Shown piece by piece: positions 32,063-40,641 of a stretch of DNA of 64,000 nucleotides. The notes under the pieces were generated by a model. It had not been told where the DNA came from, did not search any database, and saw only the letters and a program-made list of their open reading frames with translations. This stretch comes from Streptomyces sp. SCSIO 75703 (lineage in GTDB: Bacteria > Actinomycetota > Actinomycetes > Streptomycetales > Streptomycetaceae), in contig NZ_CP144555.1 of NCBI RefSeq assembly GCF_036607905.1, forward strand, positions 2,914,001 to 2,978,000, written 5' to 3'. Both the position numbers and the translations under genes were made by a program. Each line of letters starts with the position of its first letter. The first letter of the stretch is position 1.

Positions 32063-33409
32063 TCACGCGGGGACGGCCACGGCCGCCTGCGGCTCGGGCT
32101 CGTCGAGGGGCGCGGAGGCCACGCTGTTGTACTTGTCCCGGTCGAGGATGTTCTCCCGCGCCGCCACGATCACCGGGGCGACGACCTGGCCCGCGACGTT
32201 CGTCGCCGTGCGCATCATGTCGAGGATGGGGTCGATGGCGAGGAGGAGGCCGACGCCCTCCATGGGCAGGCCCAGGGTGGACAGCGTCAGGGTCAGCATC
32301 ACGGTGGCGCCGGTGAGGCCGGCCGTCGCGGCGGAGCCGACCACCGAGACGAAGGCGATCAGCAGGTAGTCGCCGACGCCGAGCTGGATGCCGAAGATCT
32401 GCGCGACGAAGATCGCGGCGATGGCCGGGTAGATCGCGGCGCAGCCGTCCATCTTGGTGGTCGCGCCGAACGGCACGGCGAAGGACGCGTACTCCTTCGG
32501 CACGCCCAGCCGCTCGGTGACCTTCTGCGTCAGCGGCATGGTGCCGACCGAGGAGCGGGAGACGAAGCCGAGCTGGATCGCCGGCCAGGCACCCTTGAAG
32601 AAGTGCAGCGGGTTGGCCTTGGCGACGGTGGCGAGCAGCACCGGGTACACGACGAAGAGCACGATCGCGCAGCCGACGTAGATGTCGGCGGTGAAGGTCG
32701 CGTACTGGCCGAGCAGGTCCCAGCCGTAGGTGGCGATGGCGCGGCCGATGAGGCCGACGGTGCCGAGCGGGGCCAGCCGGATGACCCACCACAGGGCCTT
32801 CTGGAGGAGTGCGAGGACGGACTCGCTGACGTCGAGGACCGGCTTGGCGCGCTCGCCGAGCTGGAGGGCGGCGATACCGGCCACGGCGGCCATGAAGACG
32901 ATCTGGAGGACGTTCAGCTCGGTGAAGGGCGTGATCACGTCCGTCGGCACGATGCCGGTGAGGAAGTCGATCCAGGAGCCGGTGTTCTCCGGCTTGGCGC
33001 CGTCCTTGGCCGAGAGGCCGGTACCGGCCCCGGGGTTGGTGACCAGGCCGATGACGATGCCGATGGCGACCGCGATCAGCGACGTGATCATGAACCAGAG
33101 GAGGGTGCGCGACGCGAGGCGGGCCGCGTTGTTCACCTTCCGCAGGTTGGTGACGGACACCAGGATGGCGAAGAAGACGAGGGGGGCGACGGCCAGCTTC
33201 AGCAGGCCGACGAAGGTGCCGCCGACCTTCTCCAGGGTGGTCACGAGCCAGGCGAGGTCCTGGCTGCGGGCGAGCCAGCCGAGGAGGACACCGAGCACGA
33301 GACCGGCGAGTATCTGGGCCCAGAACGGCACCCTGGGGAGCCGGGGCCGGGCGGAGGGGGCGGACGCCGGCGAGGGCGTCGCGGACTGCGTGTTCGCGGA
33401 CACGGACAT
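32063..33409 (-). CDS. DAACS-family (GltP/DctA/TcyP) cation symporter
   Basis: 448-residue integral membrane protein of the dicarboxylate/amino acid:cation symporter family, about eight helices plus two re-entrant loops. Family marks: SRSSVGTMPLTQK (serine-rich loop HP1), FGATTKMDGCAAIYPAIAAIF (the NMDGT-like motif, here KMDGC) and TAGLTGATVMLTLTLSTLGLP (HP2). ATG at 33409 has GGAG only two bases away; a GTG two codons later (33403) has GGAG at the normal eight-base distance and may be the true start. A short cysteine-rich leader peptide gene precedes it. The family moves glutamate, C4-dicarboxylates or L-cystine; the leader makes cystine a real option. Confidence 0.88.
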   Translation of the reverse strand: MSVSANTQSATPSPASAPSARPRLPRVPFWAQILAGLVLGVLLGWLARSQDLAWLVTTLEKVGGTFVGLLKLAVAPLVFFAILVSVTNLRKVNNAARLASRTLLWFMITSLIAVAIGIVIGLVTNPGAGTGLSAKDGAKPENTGSWIDFLTGIVPTDVITPFTELNVLQIVFMAAVAGIAALQLGERAKPVLDVSESVLALLQKALWWVIRLAPLGTVGLIGRAIATYGWDLLGQYATFTADIYVGCAIVLFVVYPVLLATVAKANPLHFFKGAWPAIQLGFVSRSSVGTMPLTQKVTERLGVPKEYASFAVPFGATTKMDGCAAIYPAIAAIFVAQIFGIQLGVGDYLLIAFVSVVGSAATAGLTGATVMLTLTLSTLGLPMEGVGLLLAIDPILDMMRTATNVAGQVVAPVIVAARENILDRDKYNSVASAPLDEPEPQAAVAVPA

Positions 33410-33481
33410 ATCTCCGTAAGGGACGGGACGCGGGGGGCAGGACGCGCGGTACTGACGTGGCGGACGGTGGGGTGGGGGACG

Positions 33482-33583
33482 TCAGGGGCGACAGGTCGCG
33501 GACGCGCACCGGCAGAGGTCCACGTGCAGACGCGCCACGAGCACGAGGCTCGGGGTGGCGAGGGTCGCGACTGCGGGCATCAT
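33482..33583 (-). CDS. Cysteine-rich leader peptide upstream of the symporter gene
   Basis: A 33-codon frame, MMPAVATLATPS... ending LHVDLCRCASATCRP, with three Cys in the last ten residues. The LHVDLCRC...CR ending matches my memory of the short 'putative leader peptide' family found in actinobacteria before transport and sulphur genes. A promoter-like pair TTGAGG (33615-33620) and TAAGGT (33591-33596), 18 bases apart, would start transcription at or very near the ATG, so the message is probably leaderless, as for the cysteine-sensing uORFs of mycobacteria. It ends 72 bases before the symporter start. Likely role: attenuation by charged tRNA-Cys supply (inference). Confidence 0.72.
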   Translation of the reverse strand: MMPAVATLATPSLVLVARLHVDLCRCASATCRP

Positions 33584-33590
33584 GGGCACG

Positions 33591-33620
33591 ACCTTAACAC
33601 CCGCCCTTTGAGCCCCTCAA
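33591..33620 (-). promoter_or_regulatory. Candidate promoter of the leader peptide/symporter transcript
   Basis: -35 TTGAGG (33615-33620, minus strand) and -10 TAAGGT (33591-33596) with an 18-base spacer; seven bases separate the -10 from the leader ATG. Confidence 0.5.
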
Positions 33621-33634
33621 AGCCTGACTTTGAG
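33606..33634. promoter_or_regulatory. CTTTGAG repeats over the symporter promoter
   Basis: CTTTGAGCCCCTCAAAG (33606-33622) is a 7-bp dyad that covers the -35; a third copy CTTTGAG follows at 33628-33634, and CGCCCTT/AAGGGCG flank the whole. Probably an operator; regulator unknown. Confidence 0.5.
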
Positions 33635-33781
33635 AGGGCGAAGGGCGATTTGACCCGGAGAAACACAGAACGCCCCGGTTTCCACAGGGGCGTGGAGACC
33701 GGGGCGGGGGCAGGCTGTGAGGAACCTTACGCGGTTCTTACGCGCCGGGCGGCGCGGCGGCGGGCCGCGGGCCGGGCGGGG

Positions 33782-34087
33782 CTACGAGGTCTGGCCCTGG
33801 GCGCGGGCGCGGGCGGCGTCGTCGGCGCCGTCCTCCTGGCCGCGGTTGGCGTCCAGGCCGGCCTTCATGCGCTCCATCTTCTCGACGACCCGCACCGAGG
33901 CGCGGTCGCGCTCCTTGCGCAGCGCCACGAAGCTGATCGGGGCGGACAGCAGCAGGGCGAGCAGGATGATCCACACGCCGTTGGAGTCGCCGAGGCCGCG
34001 CGGGAACACGCCGGCGTAGACGAGGCCCCAGACGGCGAGGAGGCAGCCCACGAAGACTCCGAGGCGCATCAGCGTGTAGCGGAGCAT
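33782..34087 (-). CDS. Small DUF4229-type membrane protein
   Basis: 101-residue protein with two hydrophobic segments (LMRLGVFVGCLLAVWGLVY and VWIILLALLLSAPISFVAL) followed by a basic, charged C-terminal tail (RKERDRASVRVVEKMERMKAG) expected in the cytosol. This layout matches the actinobacterial DUF4229 family. The ATG at 34087 is preceded by GATTGAG. Commonly found near mqnE/menaquinone genes in Streptomyces (from memory); function unknown. Confidence 0.72.
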   Translation of the reverse strand: MLRYTLMRLGVFVGCLLAVWGLVYAGVFPRGLGDSNGVWIILLALLLSAPISFVALRKERDRASVRVVEKMERMKAGLDANRGQEDGADDAARARAQGQTS

Positions 34088-34212
34088 CTCAATCCACTCT
34101 TCCGTCGGGTGAGGGGCCAGAACACCCCCAAAGGGGCACCGTCCAGTGAAGCACGCCGCGGCCCCGCCCCGGCAGCCGGGGTCCGCGACCCGGACGGCAC
34201 CGGGACCGCCGG

Positions 34213-34737
34213 TCAGTCCAGCGTCAGCAGCATGACGACGTCGTCGCGGTCGTCGCCGGGGGCGACCCGGATCGCGCCGGGCACCCGGCCGACCTCCTTG
34301 TACCCGCAGGAGGCGTAGAAGCGCTCCAGGCCGAGGCCGCCCCGGCAGGTCAGCCGGATCGCCTCGACGCCCTCGCAGGCGCGGGCGGCGTCCGCGGCGG
34401 CGGCCATCAGGTCGCGGCCGTACCCGAGGCCCTGGTGGCGCGGGTGCACCATCACCGTGTAGAGCCACAGCCAGTGGGTCATCAGCCGGTGGCCGTTGAG
34501 CGTGAGGAAGGCGGTGGCGGCCACCCGCCCGTCGGCGTCGTGGCCGACCAGCAGGCGGGTGCGCCCCTCGGCCATGGCCACCAGGTGCCTGACCAGCTCG
34601 GGACGGATCTCCTCGCGGGTGACCGGCGGGACGAAGCCGACCGAGCCGCCGGCGTTGGAGACGTCGGCCCACAGGTCGAGGACACCGTCGCGCAGCGCGG
34701 GGGTGAGAGGGGGGTCCAGAGTGAACGTAAGCGGCAC
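34213..34737 (-). CDS. GNAT family N-acetyltransferase
   Basis: 174-residue acetyltransferase with the acetyl-CoA loop VMVHPRHQGLGYGRDLMAAAAD (residues ~94-115) and the C-terminal LERFYASCGYKEVGRVPGA segment. GTG at 34737; no strong ribosome site. Substrate unknown. Independent of the mqnE gene upstream, with an 83-base gap. Confidence 0.82.
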   Translation of the reverse strand: MPLTFTLDPPLTPALRDGVLDLWADVSNAGGSVGFVPPVTREEIRPELVRHLVAMAEGRTRLLVGHDADGRVAATAFLTLNGHRLMTHWLWLYTVMVHPRHQGLGYGRDLMAAAADAARACEGVEAIRLTCRGGLGLERFYASCGYKEVGRVPGAIRVAPGDDRDDVVMLLTLD

Positions 34738-34820
34738 CGCCCCATGTTAACCATTACCTCACACCGTCGGTCCAGGGACCGCGGCGGTCACCCCGGCGCG
34801 GCGCGCCGCCGCCCCGGGCG

Positions 34821-35984
34821 TCACACCCGCATCGGCTGCGGGGACTCGCGGCGCGCGGGGTCCGGGCCGTCGTACTCGCGGATGACCTCGTAGCGCGTGT
34901 TGCGCTCCACCGGGCGGAAGCCGGCGTCGCGGATCAGGTCGAGCAGGTCCTCGCGGGTGAGCTTGTCCGGGGTGCCGTAGTTGTCGGCGTCGTGCGTGAT
35001 CTTGTACTCGACGACCGAGCCGTCCATGTCGTCCGCGCCGTGCTGGAGGGCGAGCTGCGCGGTCCGGACGCCGTGCATGACCCAGAAGACCTTGACGTGC
35101 GGGACGTTGTCGAAGAGCAGCCGGGAGACGGCGAAGGTCTTCAGGGCCTCGGCGCCGGTGGCCATCTGGGTGCGGGCCTGGAGCCGGTTGCGGACCTTGC
35201 CGTCCCGCATGTCGACGAAGTCGTGCTGGTAGCGCAGGGGGATGAAGACCTGGAACCCGCCGGTCTCGTCCTGGAGTTCGCGCAGCCGCAGCACGTGGTC
35301 CACGCGGTGGCGGGGCTCCTCGATGTGGCCGTAGAGCATGGTGCACGGGGTCTTGAGGCCCTTCTCGTGCGCCAGCCGGTGGATGCGCGACCAGTCCTCC
35401 CAGTGGGTGCGGTGGTCGACGATGTGCTGCCGCACCTCCCAGTCGAAGATCTCCGCGCCGCCGCCGGTGAGGGACTCCAGCCCGGCGTCGATCAGTTCGT
35501 CGAGGATCTCGGAGGCGCCGAGGCCGGAGATCGTCTCGAAGTGGTGGATCTCGGTGGCCGTGAACGCCTTCAGCGACACGTCCGGCAGCGCGGCCTTCAG
35601 TTCCCGCAGCGAGCGCGGGTAGTAGCGCCAGGGCAGGTTGGGGTGGAGGCCGTTGACGATGTGCAGCTCGGTGAGGTTCTCCGCCTCCATCGCGCGGGCG
35701 AGCTTCACGGCCTCCTCGATGCGCATCGTGTACGCGTCCTTCTCGCCCGGCTTGCGCTGGAAGGAGCAGTAGGCGCAGGACGCGGTGCACACGTTCGTCA
35801 TGTTGAGGTGGCGGTTGACGTTGAAGTGCACGACGTCGCCGTTCTTGCGGGTGCGCACCTCGTGCGCGAGACCGCCCAGCCAGGCCAGGTCGTCCGACTC
35901 GTAGAGCGCGATGCCGTCCTCACGGGTCAGGCGGACACCCTCCCCGACCTTCTCCTCCAGCTCGCGCTTGAGCCCGACGTCCAT
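34821..35984 (-). CDS. mqnE: Aminodeoxyfutalosine synthase
   Basis: Radical SAM enzyme that joins 3-[(1-carboxyvinyl)oxy]benzoate to the adenosyl group of SAM, second step of the futalosine pathway. The 387-residue product has the cluster motif CTASCAYC at residues 66-73, HIVNGLHPNLPWRYYP and the C-terminal GADDMDGSVVEYKITHDADNYG stretch that separates MqnE from MqnC. ATG at 35984 with AGAAAGAGGT upstream. Confidence 0.95.
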   Translation of the reverse strand: MDVGLKRELEEKVGEGVRLTREDGIALYESDDLAWLGGLAHEVRTRKNGDVVHFNVNRHLNMTNVCTASCAYCSFQRKPGEKDAYTMRIEEAVKLARAMEAENLTELHIVNGLHPNLPWRYYPRSLRELKAALPDVSLKAFTATEIHHFETISGLGASEILDELIDAGLESLTGGGAEIFDWEVRQHIVDHRTHWEDWSRIHRLAHEKGLKTPCTMLYGHIEEPRHRVDHVLRLRELQDETGGFQVFIPLRYQHDFVDMRDGKVRNRLQARTQMATGAEALKTFAVSRLLFDNVPHVKVFWVMHGVRTAQLALQHGADDMDGSVVEYKITHDADNYGTPDKLTREDLLDLIRDAGFRPVERNTRYEVIREYDGPDPARRESPQPMRV

Positions 35985-36055
35985 GCCGACACCTCTTTCT
36001 CAGACAGACCCCGTAAACCGTACTCCCCCGCCTCCGGGCGGGCGGTGCCCGGCGG

Positions 36056-36511
36056 TCAGACCTCGTCCGGGAGTTCGCCCACGCGGTTCTCCCACTTGGT
36101 GGAGAGCACGATGGTGGTACGGGTCCGGGAGACCCCCTTGGTGCCGGAGAGCCGGCGGATGATGCGCTCCAGCCCGTCCACGTCGGTCGCGCGGATCTTG
36201 AGCATGAAGGAGTCCTCGCCGGCGATGAACCAGCAGTCCTCGATCTCCCGTTGGGCCTTCAGCCGCTGGGCGACGTCCTCGTGGTCGGCGGCGTCGGAGA
36301 GGGAGATGCCGATCAGGGCGGTCACGCCGAGCCCGAGCGAGGCGGCGTCGACGGTGGCCCGGTAGCCGGTGATGACGCCGGCCGCCTCCAGCCGGTTGAT
36401 GCGGTCGGTGACGCTGGGTCCCGACAGGCCCACGAGGCGGCCCAGCTCCGCGTAGGAGGCCCGGCCGTTCTCCCGGAGGGCCTGGATGAGCTGCCTGTCC
36501 ACCGCGTCCAT
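36056..36511 (-). CDS. Lrp/AsnC family transcriptional regulator
   Basis: 151-residue regulator: N-terminal winged helix-turn-helix (DRQLIQALRENGRASYAELGRLVGLSGPSVTDRINRLEAAGVI is the region, residues ~5-47) and a C-terminal RAM ligand domain with FIAGEDSFMLKIRATDVDGLE. ATG at 36511 preceded by GGAAGG; an upstream in-frame GTG at 36529 is less likely. It lies 71 bases downstream of the mqnE start region on the same strand as the menaquinone genes; the leader between it and the UbiX gene contains decamer repeats. Ligand unknown, probably an amino acid. Confidence 0.9.
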   Translation of the reverse strand: MDAVDRQLIQALRENGRASYAELGRLVGLSGPSVTDRINRLEAAGVITGYRATVDAASLGLGVTALIGISLSDAADHEDVAQRLKAQREIEDCWFIAGEDSFMLKIRATDVDGLERIIRRLSGTKGVSRTRTTIVLSTKWENRVGELPDEV

Positions 36512-36580
36512 GCGATCGAAGCCTTCCACTGAAGAGGTTCTGAAGATCCGGCGGAGTGCCGAAGGGTGGGGGAAAGGGTG

Positions 36581-36630
36581 GTGCTCGGTGGTGCTCGGTG
36601 GTGCTCGGTGATGCTCGGTACTGCCCGGTC
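36581..36630. repeat. Tandem decamer repeats upstream of the Lrp/AsnC gene
   Basis: GTGCTCGGTG occurs three times without a gap (36581-36610), then decays through ATGCTCGGTA and CTGCCCGGTC. The 10-bp period places each copy on the same helical face; it lies 70-120 bases before the start of the AsnC-type gene, where such regulators often bind their own promoter. Confidence 0.65.
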
Positions 36631-36684
36631 CTGGTCCTGCCGGTCCGCCGGTGCCGCCGGTCCGGCACGGTGCCCGGACGGCGC

Positions 36685-37368
36685 TCAGGCGCCGCGGGAG
36701 CCGCCGCCCAGCTCGCCGCGCCAGCGGCGGTACAGGCCGTGTCCGACGCCGGCCGCGTCCAGGGCCCGCCCGGCGACGAAGTCGACGAGGTCCTGGATGT
36801 GCGTCGCCCCGGCGTAGAAGGCGGGCGAGGCGGGCAGGACGGTGGCGCCCGCGTCGTCCAGGGCCACCAGGTGCCGCAGGGTGCGGCCGTCCAGCGGGGT
36901 CTCCCGTACGGCGACGACCAGGGTGCGCCCCTCCTTCAGGGTGACGCTCGCCGCCCGTTGGAGCAGGTCCTTCGAGAGCCCCAGCGCGACACCCGCCACA
37001 CAGGCCGTGGAGGCGGGCACGATGAGCATGCCCTTGGCGGGGTACGAGCCGGACGAGGGCCCGGCCGCGAGGTCGCCCGCGCTCCAGTACCGCACGTCGG
37101 CGAGGGCGTCGGGCCCGGCGTCGAAGGTGCCCGGCTTGCCGTCCGCGCCCCGCGCGAGCCAGGCGCCGAGGTCCTCGCGCCAGTGGGCGTCCCGGAAGGA
37201 GATGCCCGTCTCGTCGAGCAGGGTGAGCCGCGAGGCCCGGCTGACCACCAGGTCGACGCTCTCCCCGGCAGCGAGCAGCGCCCGCAGGACCGCCGCCGCG
37301 TACGGCGTTCCGGATGCCCCCGACACCCCCACGATCCAAGGCACGCGCTGCGTTTCTCCTGGCTTCAT
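36685..37368 (-). CDS. UbiX-family flavin prenyltransferase
   Basis: Makes prenylated FMN, the cofactor of UbiD-type decarboxylases. The 227-residue product has GVSGASGTPYAAAVLRAL (residues ~14-31, FMN/dimethylallyl phosphate binding), IVPASTACVAGVALGLSKDL and LVVAVRETPLDGRTLRHLV, all typical of UbiX/Pad1. It sits with the UbiD and UbiA-type genes in the late menaquinone block, where it would serve the decarboxylase at 38457-39914 (mqnM-type role). Confidence 0.93.
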   Translation of the reverse strand: MKPGETQRVPWIVGVSGASGTPYAAAVLRALLAAGESVDLVVSRASRLTLLDETGISFRDAHWREDLGAWLARGADGKPGTFDAGPDALADVRYWSAGDLAAGPSSGSYPAKGMLIVPASTACVAGVALGLSKDLLQRAASVTLKEGRTLVVAVRETPLDGRTLRHLVALDDAGATVLPASPAFYAGATHIQDLVDFVAGRALDAAGVGHGLYRRWRGELGGGSRGA

Positions 37369-37459
37369 GAAGGCGAGCCTATCCGGCCGCCCGGCATCGG
37401 GGCCGCACGGCCGGGTCGCTGGGCTCCGGTGCGCCGGGCGGATCGGGGCGCGGGCCCGC

Positions 37460-38362
37460 TCAGAGCGTGAGCCCGCGCACCAGGAGGTCGATCAGGGCGC
37501 AGACGAAGAGGCTGATGCCGATGAACCCGTTGGTGGAGAAGAAGGCCCGGTCGAGCCGGCTGAGGTCGTGTGGCCGCACGATGGTGTGCTCGTAGACGAA
37601 GGCGCCGGCGACGATCACCAGGCCGAGCCAGAAGAAGGCGCCGGCACCGGTGGCCACCGCGTACCAGACGAACAGGGCCGTGGTCACGGCGTGGCAGACC
37701 CGGGCGCCCCGGATGGCGGCCGGGATGCCGAAGCGGGCCGGCACCGACTTCACGCCGACCTCGCGGTCGGTCTCGACGTCCTGGCAGGCGTAGATGAGGT
37801 CGAAGCCGCCGATCCAGACGCCCACGGCGAGGCCGAGGATCACCGCGTCCCAGGACCAGGTGCCGCTGATCGCCAGCCATCCGCCGACCGGGCCCATCGC
37901 CTGGGCGAGCCCGAGGATGGCCTGCGGGAAGTTGGTGAACCGCTTCCCGTAGGGATAGACCACCATCGGGATCACCGCGACGGGGGCGAGGGCGAGGCAG
38001 AGCGGGTTGAGCAGGGCCGCCGCCCCGAGGAAGACGACGAGCGCGATCAGGGCGCCGGTCCAGGCGTGGCGGACCGACATGGCGCCGGTGACCAGTTCGC
38101 GGTGGGCGGTGCGCGGGTTCCGGGCGTCGATCTCGCGGTCGATGATCCGGTTGACGGCCATGGCGAAGGTGCGCAGGCCGACCATGGCCACGGTGACCAG
38201 CAGGAGCCGGCCCCAGTGGATGGTGCGGTCCCCCTCGTACATCGCGGTCAGGGCGGCGATGTAGGCGAAGGGGAGCGCGAAGACCGAGTGCTCGATCATC
38301 ACCAGGCGCAGGAAGGCGCGGGCGCGTCCCGGCTGGGGGACCGCGGCGGCGGAGGCGCTCAC
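37460..38362 (-). CDS. mqnP: UbiA-family prenyltransferase of menaquinone synthesis
   Basis: Integral membrane enzyme that attaches the polyprenyl chain to 1,4-dihydroxy-6-naphthoate. The 300-residue product has about eight helices and the two Asp-rich motifs [15 protein letters not shown] (residues ~71-85) and [14 protein letters not shown] (~197-210) that bind the prenyl diphosphate through magnesium. Its GTG at 38362 overlaps the stop of a short coupled frame (GTGA). Operon with the UbiD-type gene upstream. Confidence 0.92.
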   Translation of the reverse strand: MSASAAAVPQPGRARAFLRLVMIEHSVFALPFAYIAALTAMYEGDRTIHWGRLLLVTVAMVGLRTFAMAVNRIIDREIDARNPRTAHRELVTGAMSVRHAWTGALIALVVFLGAAALLNPLCLALAPVAVIPMVVYPYGKRFTNFPQAILGLAQAMGPVGGWLAISGTWSWDAVILGLAVGVWIGGFDLIYACQDVETDREVGVKSVPARFGIPAAIRGARVCHAVTTALFVWYAVATGAGAFFWLGLVIVAGAFVYEHTIVRPHDLSRLDRAFFSTNGFIGISLFVCALIDLLVRGLTL

Positions 38363-38460
38363 CGGGCGGCCTCCGTCCGGCGGTGCCCGGCCGGCCCCGC
38401 GTGCCCGCCGCGGCGGGCGCGTCCCGCCGCCGCGCCGCCGTCGGCTCGCATGTCCGTCAC
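38359..38460 (-). CDS. Possible 33-codon bridging ORF between ubiD- and ubiA-type genes
   Basis: GTG at 38460 overlaps the UbiD-family stop (GTGA), and its TGA at 38359-38361 overlaps the UbiA-family GTG in the same way. The product ([20 protein letters not shown]...) is Gly/Ala/Arg-rich and unlike any family. It may only serve to carry ribosomes across a 94-base gap, or be chance. Confidence 0.25.
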   Translation of the reverse strand: MTDMRADGGAAAGRARRGGHAGPAGHRRTEAAR

Positions 38461-39914
38461 AGCCCGTATTCCTTCCAGCGGCGGGTGACCCGTTCGGCCG
38501 TCTCGGGATCGGAGAGGACCATCTCCGGCCAGCCGCCGTCGCGCGTGTACCCCTCCCCGGGCAGCTTGCGGGTCGCGTCGATGCCCGCCTTGCCGCCCCA
38601 GAACTGCTGGTAGGAGGCGTGGTCGAGGTGGTCGACGGGTCCCTCGACGACGGTCAGGTCGCGGGCGTAGTCGGTGTTGCCGAGGGCGCGCCAGGCGACC
38701 TCGTGCAGGTCGTGCACGTCGCAGTCGGAGTCGACGACGACGATCAGCTTGGTCAGGGACATCATGTGCGCGCCCCACACGGCGTGCATGACCTTCTGCG
38801 CGTGCTTGGGGTACTTCTTGTCGATCGAGACGATCGCGCAGTTGTGGAAGCCGCCCGCCTCGGGCAGGTGGTAGTCGACGATGTCCGGGACGATGATCTT
38901 CAGGAGCGGCAGGAAGAACCGCTCGGTGGCACGGCCGAGGGGGCCGTCCTCGGTCGGGGGGCGGCCGACGACGATCGACTGGAGCAGCGGCCGCCGGCGC
39001 ATGGTGACGCAGTCGATGGTGAGCGCCGGGAAGGGCTCCTGGGGCGTGTAGAAGCCGGTGTGGTCGCCGAAGGGGCCCTCGGGGAGCATCTCGCCGGGCT
39101 CCAGCCAGCCCTCCAGCACCACCTCGGCCTGGGCCGGGACCTGGAGGGGCACGGTCTTGCAGTCGACCATCTCGATCCGCTTGCCCTGCACGAAGCCGGC
39201 GAAGAGGTACTCGTCGATGTCGCCGGGCAGCGGGGCGGTGGAGGCGTAGGTGACGGCGGGCGGGCAGCCGAAGGCGATGGCGACCGGGAGGCGTTCGCCG
39301 CGCCGGGCGGCGACCTGGTAGTGGTTGCGGCTGTCCTTGTGGATCTGCCAGTGCATGCCGATGGTGCGCTTGTCGTGGCGCTGGAGCCGGTAGAGGCCGA
39401 GGTTGCGGATGCCCGTCTCCGGGTCCTTGGTGTGGGTGAGCCCCAGGTTGAAGAAGGAGCCGCCGTCGTCCGGCCAGGTGAACAGGGCCGGCAGCCGGTC
39501 GAGGTCGACCTCGTCGCCGTGCAGGACGACCTCCTGCACGGGCGCGTTGTCGGACTTGACCTTCCTCGGCGGGACGTGGGTCATCGCGCCGAGCTTGCCG
39601 AACGCCTCGCGCATCCCGACGAAGCCCTGCGGCAGCTCGGGGCGGAGCAGCCCGCCGATCTTCTCGGAGATCTCCTCGTACGACTTCAGGCCAAGCGCCT
39701 TCAGCAGTCGCCGGTCGGTGCCGAAGACGTTCATCGCCAGCGGCATCGCCGAGCCCTTGACGTTCTCGAAGAGGAGGGCGGGGCCGCCGGACTTGTTCAC
39801 CCGGTCGACGATCTCCCCGACCTCCAGGTACGGATCCACCTCGGCCTTGATGCGCTTGAGGTCTCCCTCGCGCTCCAGCGCCCTGAGCAGGGAGCGAAGA
39901 TCGTCGTAAGCCAT
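38457..39914 (-). CDS. mqnL: UbiD-family decarboxylase of menaquinone synthesis
   Basis: prFMN-dependent decarboxylase that removes the 6-carboxyl group after prenylation in the futalosine route. The 485-residue product has [22 protein letters not shown] at the start, [15 protein letters not shown], and the catalytic Arg/Glu region with [12 protein letters not shown], metal/phosphate ligands as in UbiD. The C-terminal [25 protein letters not shown] matches the family. Translation starts at ATG 39914; the shared promoter must lie in the 99 bases before it, which also serve the divergent small gene at 40014. Confidence 0.93.
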   Translation of the reverse strand: MAYDDLRSLLRALEREGDLKRIKAEVDPYLEVGEIVDRVNKSGGPALLFENVKGSAMPLAMNVFGTDRRLLKALGLKSYEEISEKIGGLLRPELPQGFVGMREAFGKLGAMTHVPPRKVKSDNAPVQEVVLHGDEVDLDRLPALFTWPDDGGSFFNLGLTHTKDPETGIRNLGLYRLQRHDKRTIGMHWQIHKDSRNHYQVAARRGERLPVAIAFGCPPAVTYASTAPLPGDIDEYLFAGFVQGKRIEMVDCKTVPLQVPAQAEVVLEGWLEPGEMLPEGPFGDHTGFYTPQEPFPALTIDCVTMRRRPLLQSIVVGRPPTEDGPLGRATERFFLPLLKIIVPDIVDYHLPEAGGFHNCAIVSIDKKYPKHAQKVMHAVWGAHMMSLTKLIVVVDSDCDVHDLHEVAWRALGNTDYARDLTVVEGPVDHLDHASYQQFWGGKAGIDATRKLPGEGYTRDGGWPEMVLSDPETAERVTRRWKEYGL

Positions 39915-40013
39915 GGGGCCCAGTATCCCCGAGCGGCTACCCTGGGCCTGTACCTGGGGGCGTCCACCGCGTCCCCGGGCTCCACCGCCCCCCTCTTTCG
40001 CTGGAGAGGCCAC

Positions 40014-40334
40014 ATGCTCCGGGTGCTGATGTTCCTCGTGCCACTGGCGTTGAGCGTCTACGCGTTCATCGACTGCATCAGCACGCCGGACGAGGACATC
40101 CGGCACATGCCCAAGCCCTTGTGGGCGATCCTCGTGCTGCTCTTCCCGCTGGTCGGCTCGCTCTCGTGGATCCTCGCCGGCAAGAAGCGGCACCCGGCCG
40201 GCGCGGGCGCCCCGTGGGGCGGCGGCGCGCGCGGCGGGGGACGGAGCTGGGTGGCGCCGGACGACAACCCGGAGTTCCTGAAGTCCCTCGACGACGACAA
40301 GGACCAGGGGCCCCGCAAGGACGGGGACGGCTGA
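40014..40334 (+). CDS. Small membrane protein with PLD-nuclease N-terminal (PLDc_N) domain
   Basis: 106-residue protein; two hydrophobic helices ([21 protein letters not shown] and [19 protein letters not shown]) around the conserved PLDc_N pattern DCI...[19 protein letters not shown], then a Gly-rich and acidic tail ([12 protein letters not shown]). RBS GGAGAGG. Very common in Streptomyces beside menaquinone genes; function unknown. Confidence 0.82.
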   Translation: MLRVLMFLVPLALSVYAFIDCISTPDEDIRHMPKPLWAILVLLFPLVGSLSWILAGKKRHPAGAGAPWGGGARGGGRSWVAPDDNPEFLKSLDDDKDQGPRKDGDG

Positions 40335-40641
40335 CCCGGGCGGCCGGGAGCGCCGGGCGGACGGGAACGGCAGAGCCCCCCGCGGCCCGCCCGTTCCCCT
40401 CCTGCGCCGGGCGGACACGCGGTCCGGCCGAGCACAGTCTGCGGCAGTCCGCCCCAGGATTGGAAGAACTTTCTAGAAAAAGGTTCTAGAAGCGACCGCC
40501 GCGCGGACCCGTCCGCCACGCCGCGCGACGATCCGCCCACGGACGAGCACCACGGCGCCTCGTCCGGCCGCCCGTACGACGCCCCTCGTACGGCACCCGC
40601 GTACGACGCCCGCGCGCAAGACGACCGAGGACGGCCCGCCG
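40335..40641. other. Gap before the TetR gene
   Basis: 307 bases without a gene. The one notable element is the TTCTAGAA pair at 40471-40491; the rest is plain GC-rich sequence rich in CGTACGAC-like short repeats (around 40560-40620). Confidence 0.5.
40471..40491. promoter_or_regulatory. Two TTCTAGAA palindromes, 13 bp apart
   Basis: TTCTAGAA at 40471-40478 and at 40484-40491, each a perfect 8-bp palindrome and A/T-rich in a very GC-rich setting, 150 bases before the TetR gene. A plausible operator for the TetR/MerR pair. Confidence 0.45.

Noticed and set aside
36581..36630. Decamer array as a CRISPR
   Set aside because: No spacers, units only 10 bp, no cas genes.
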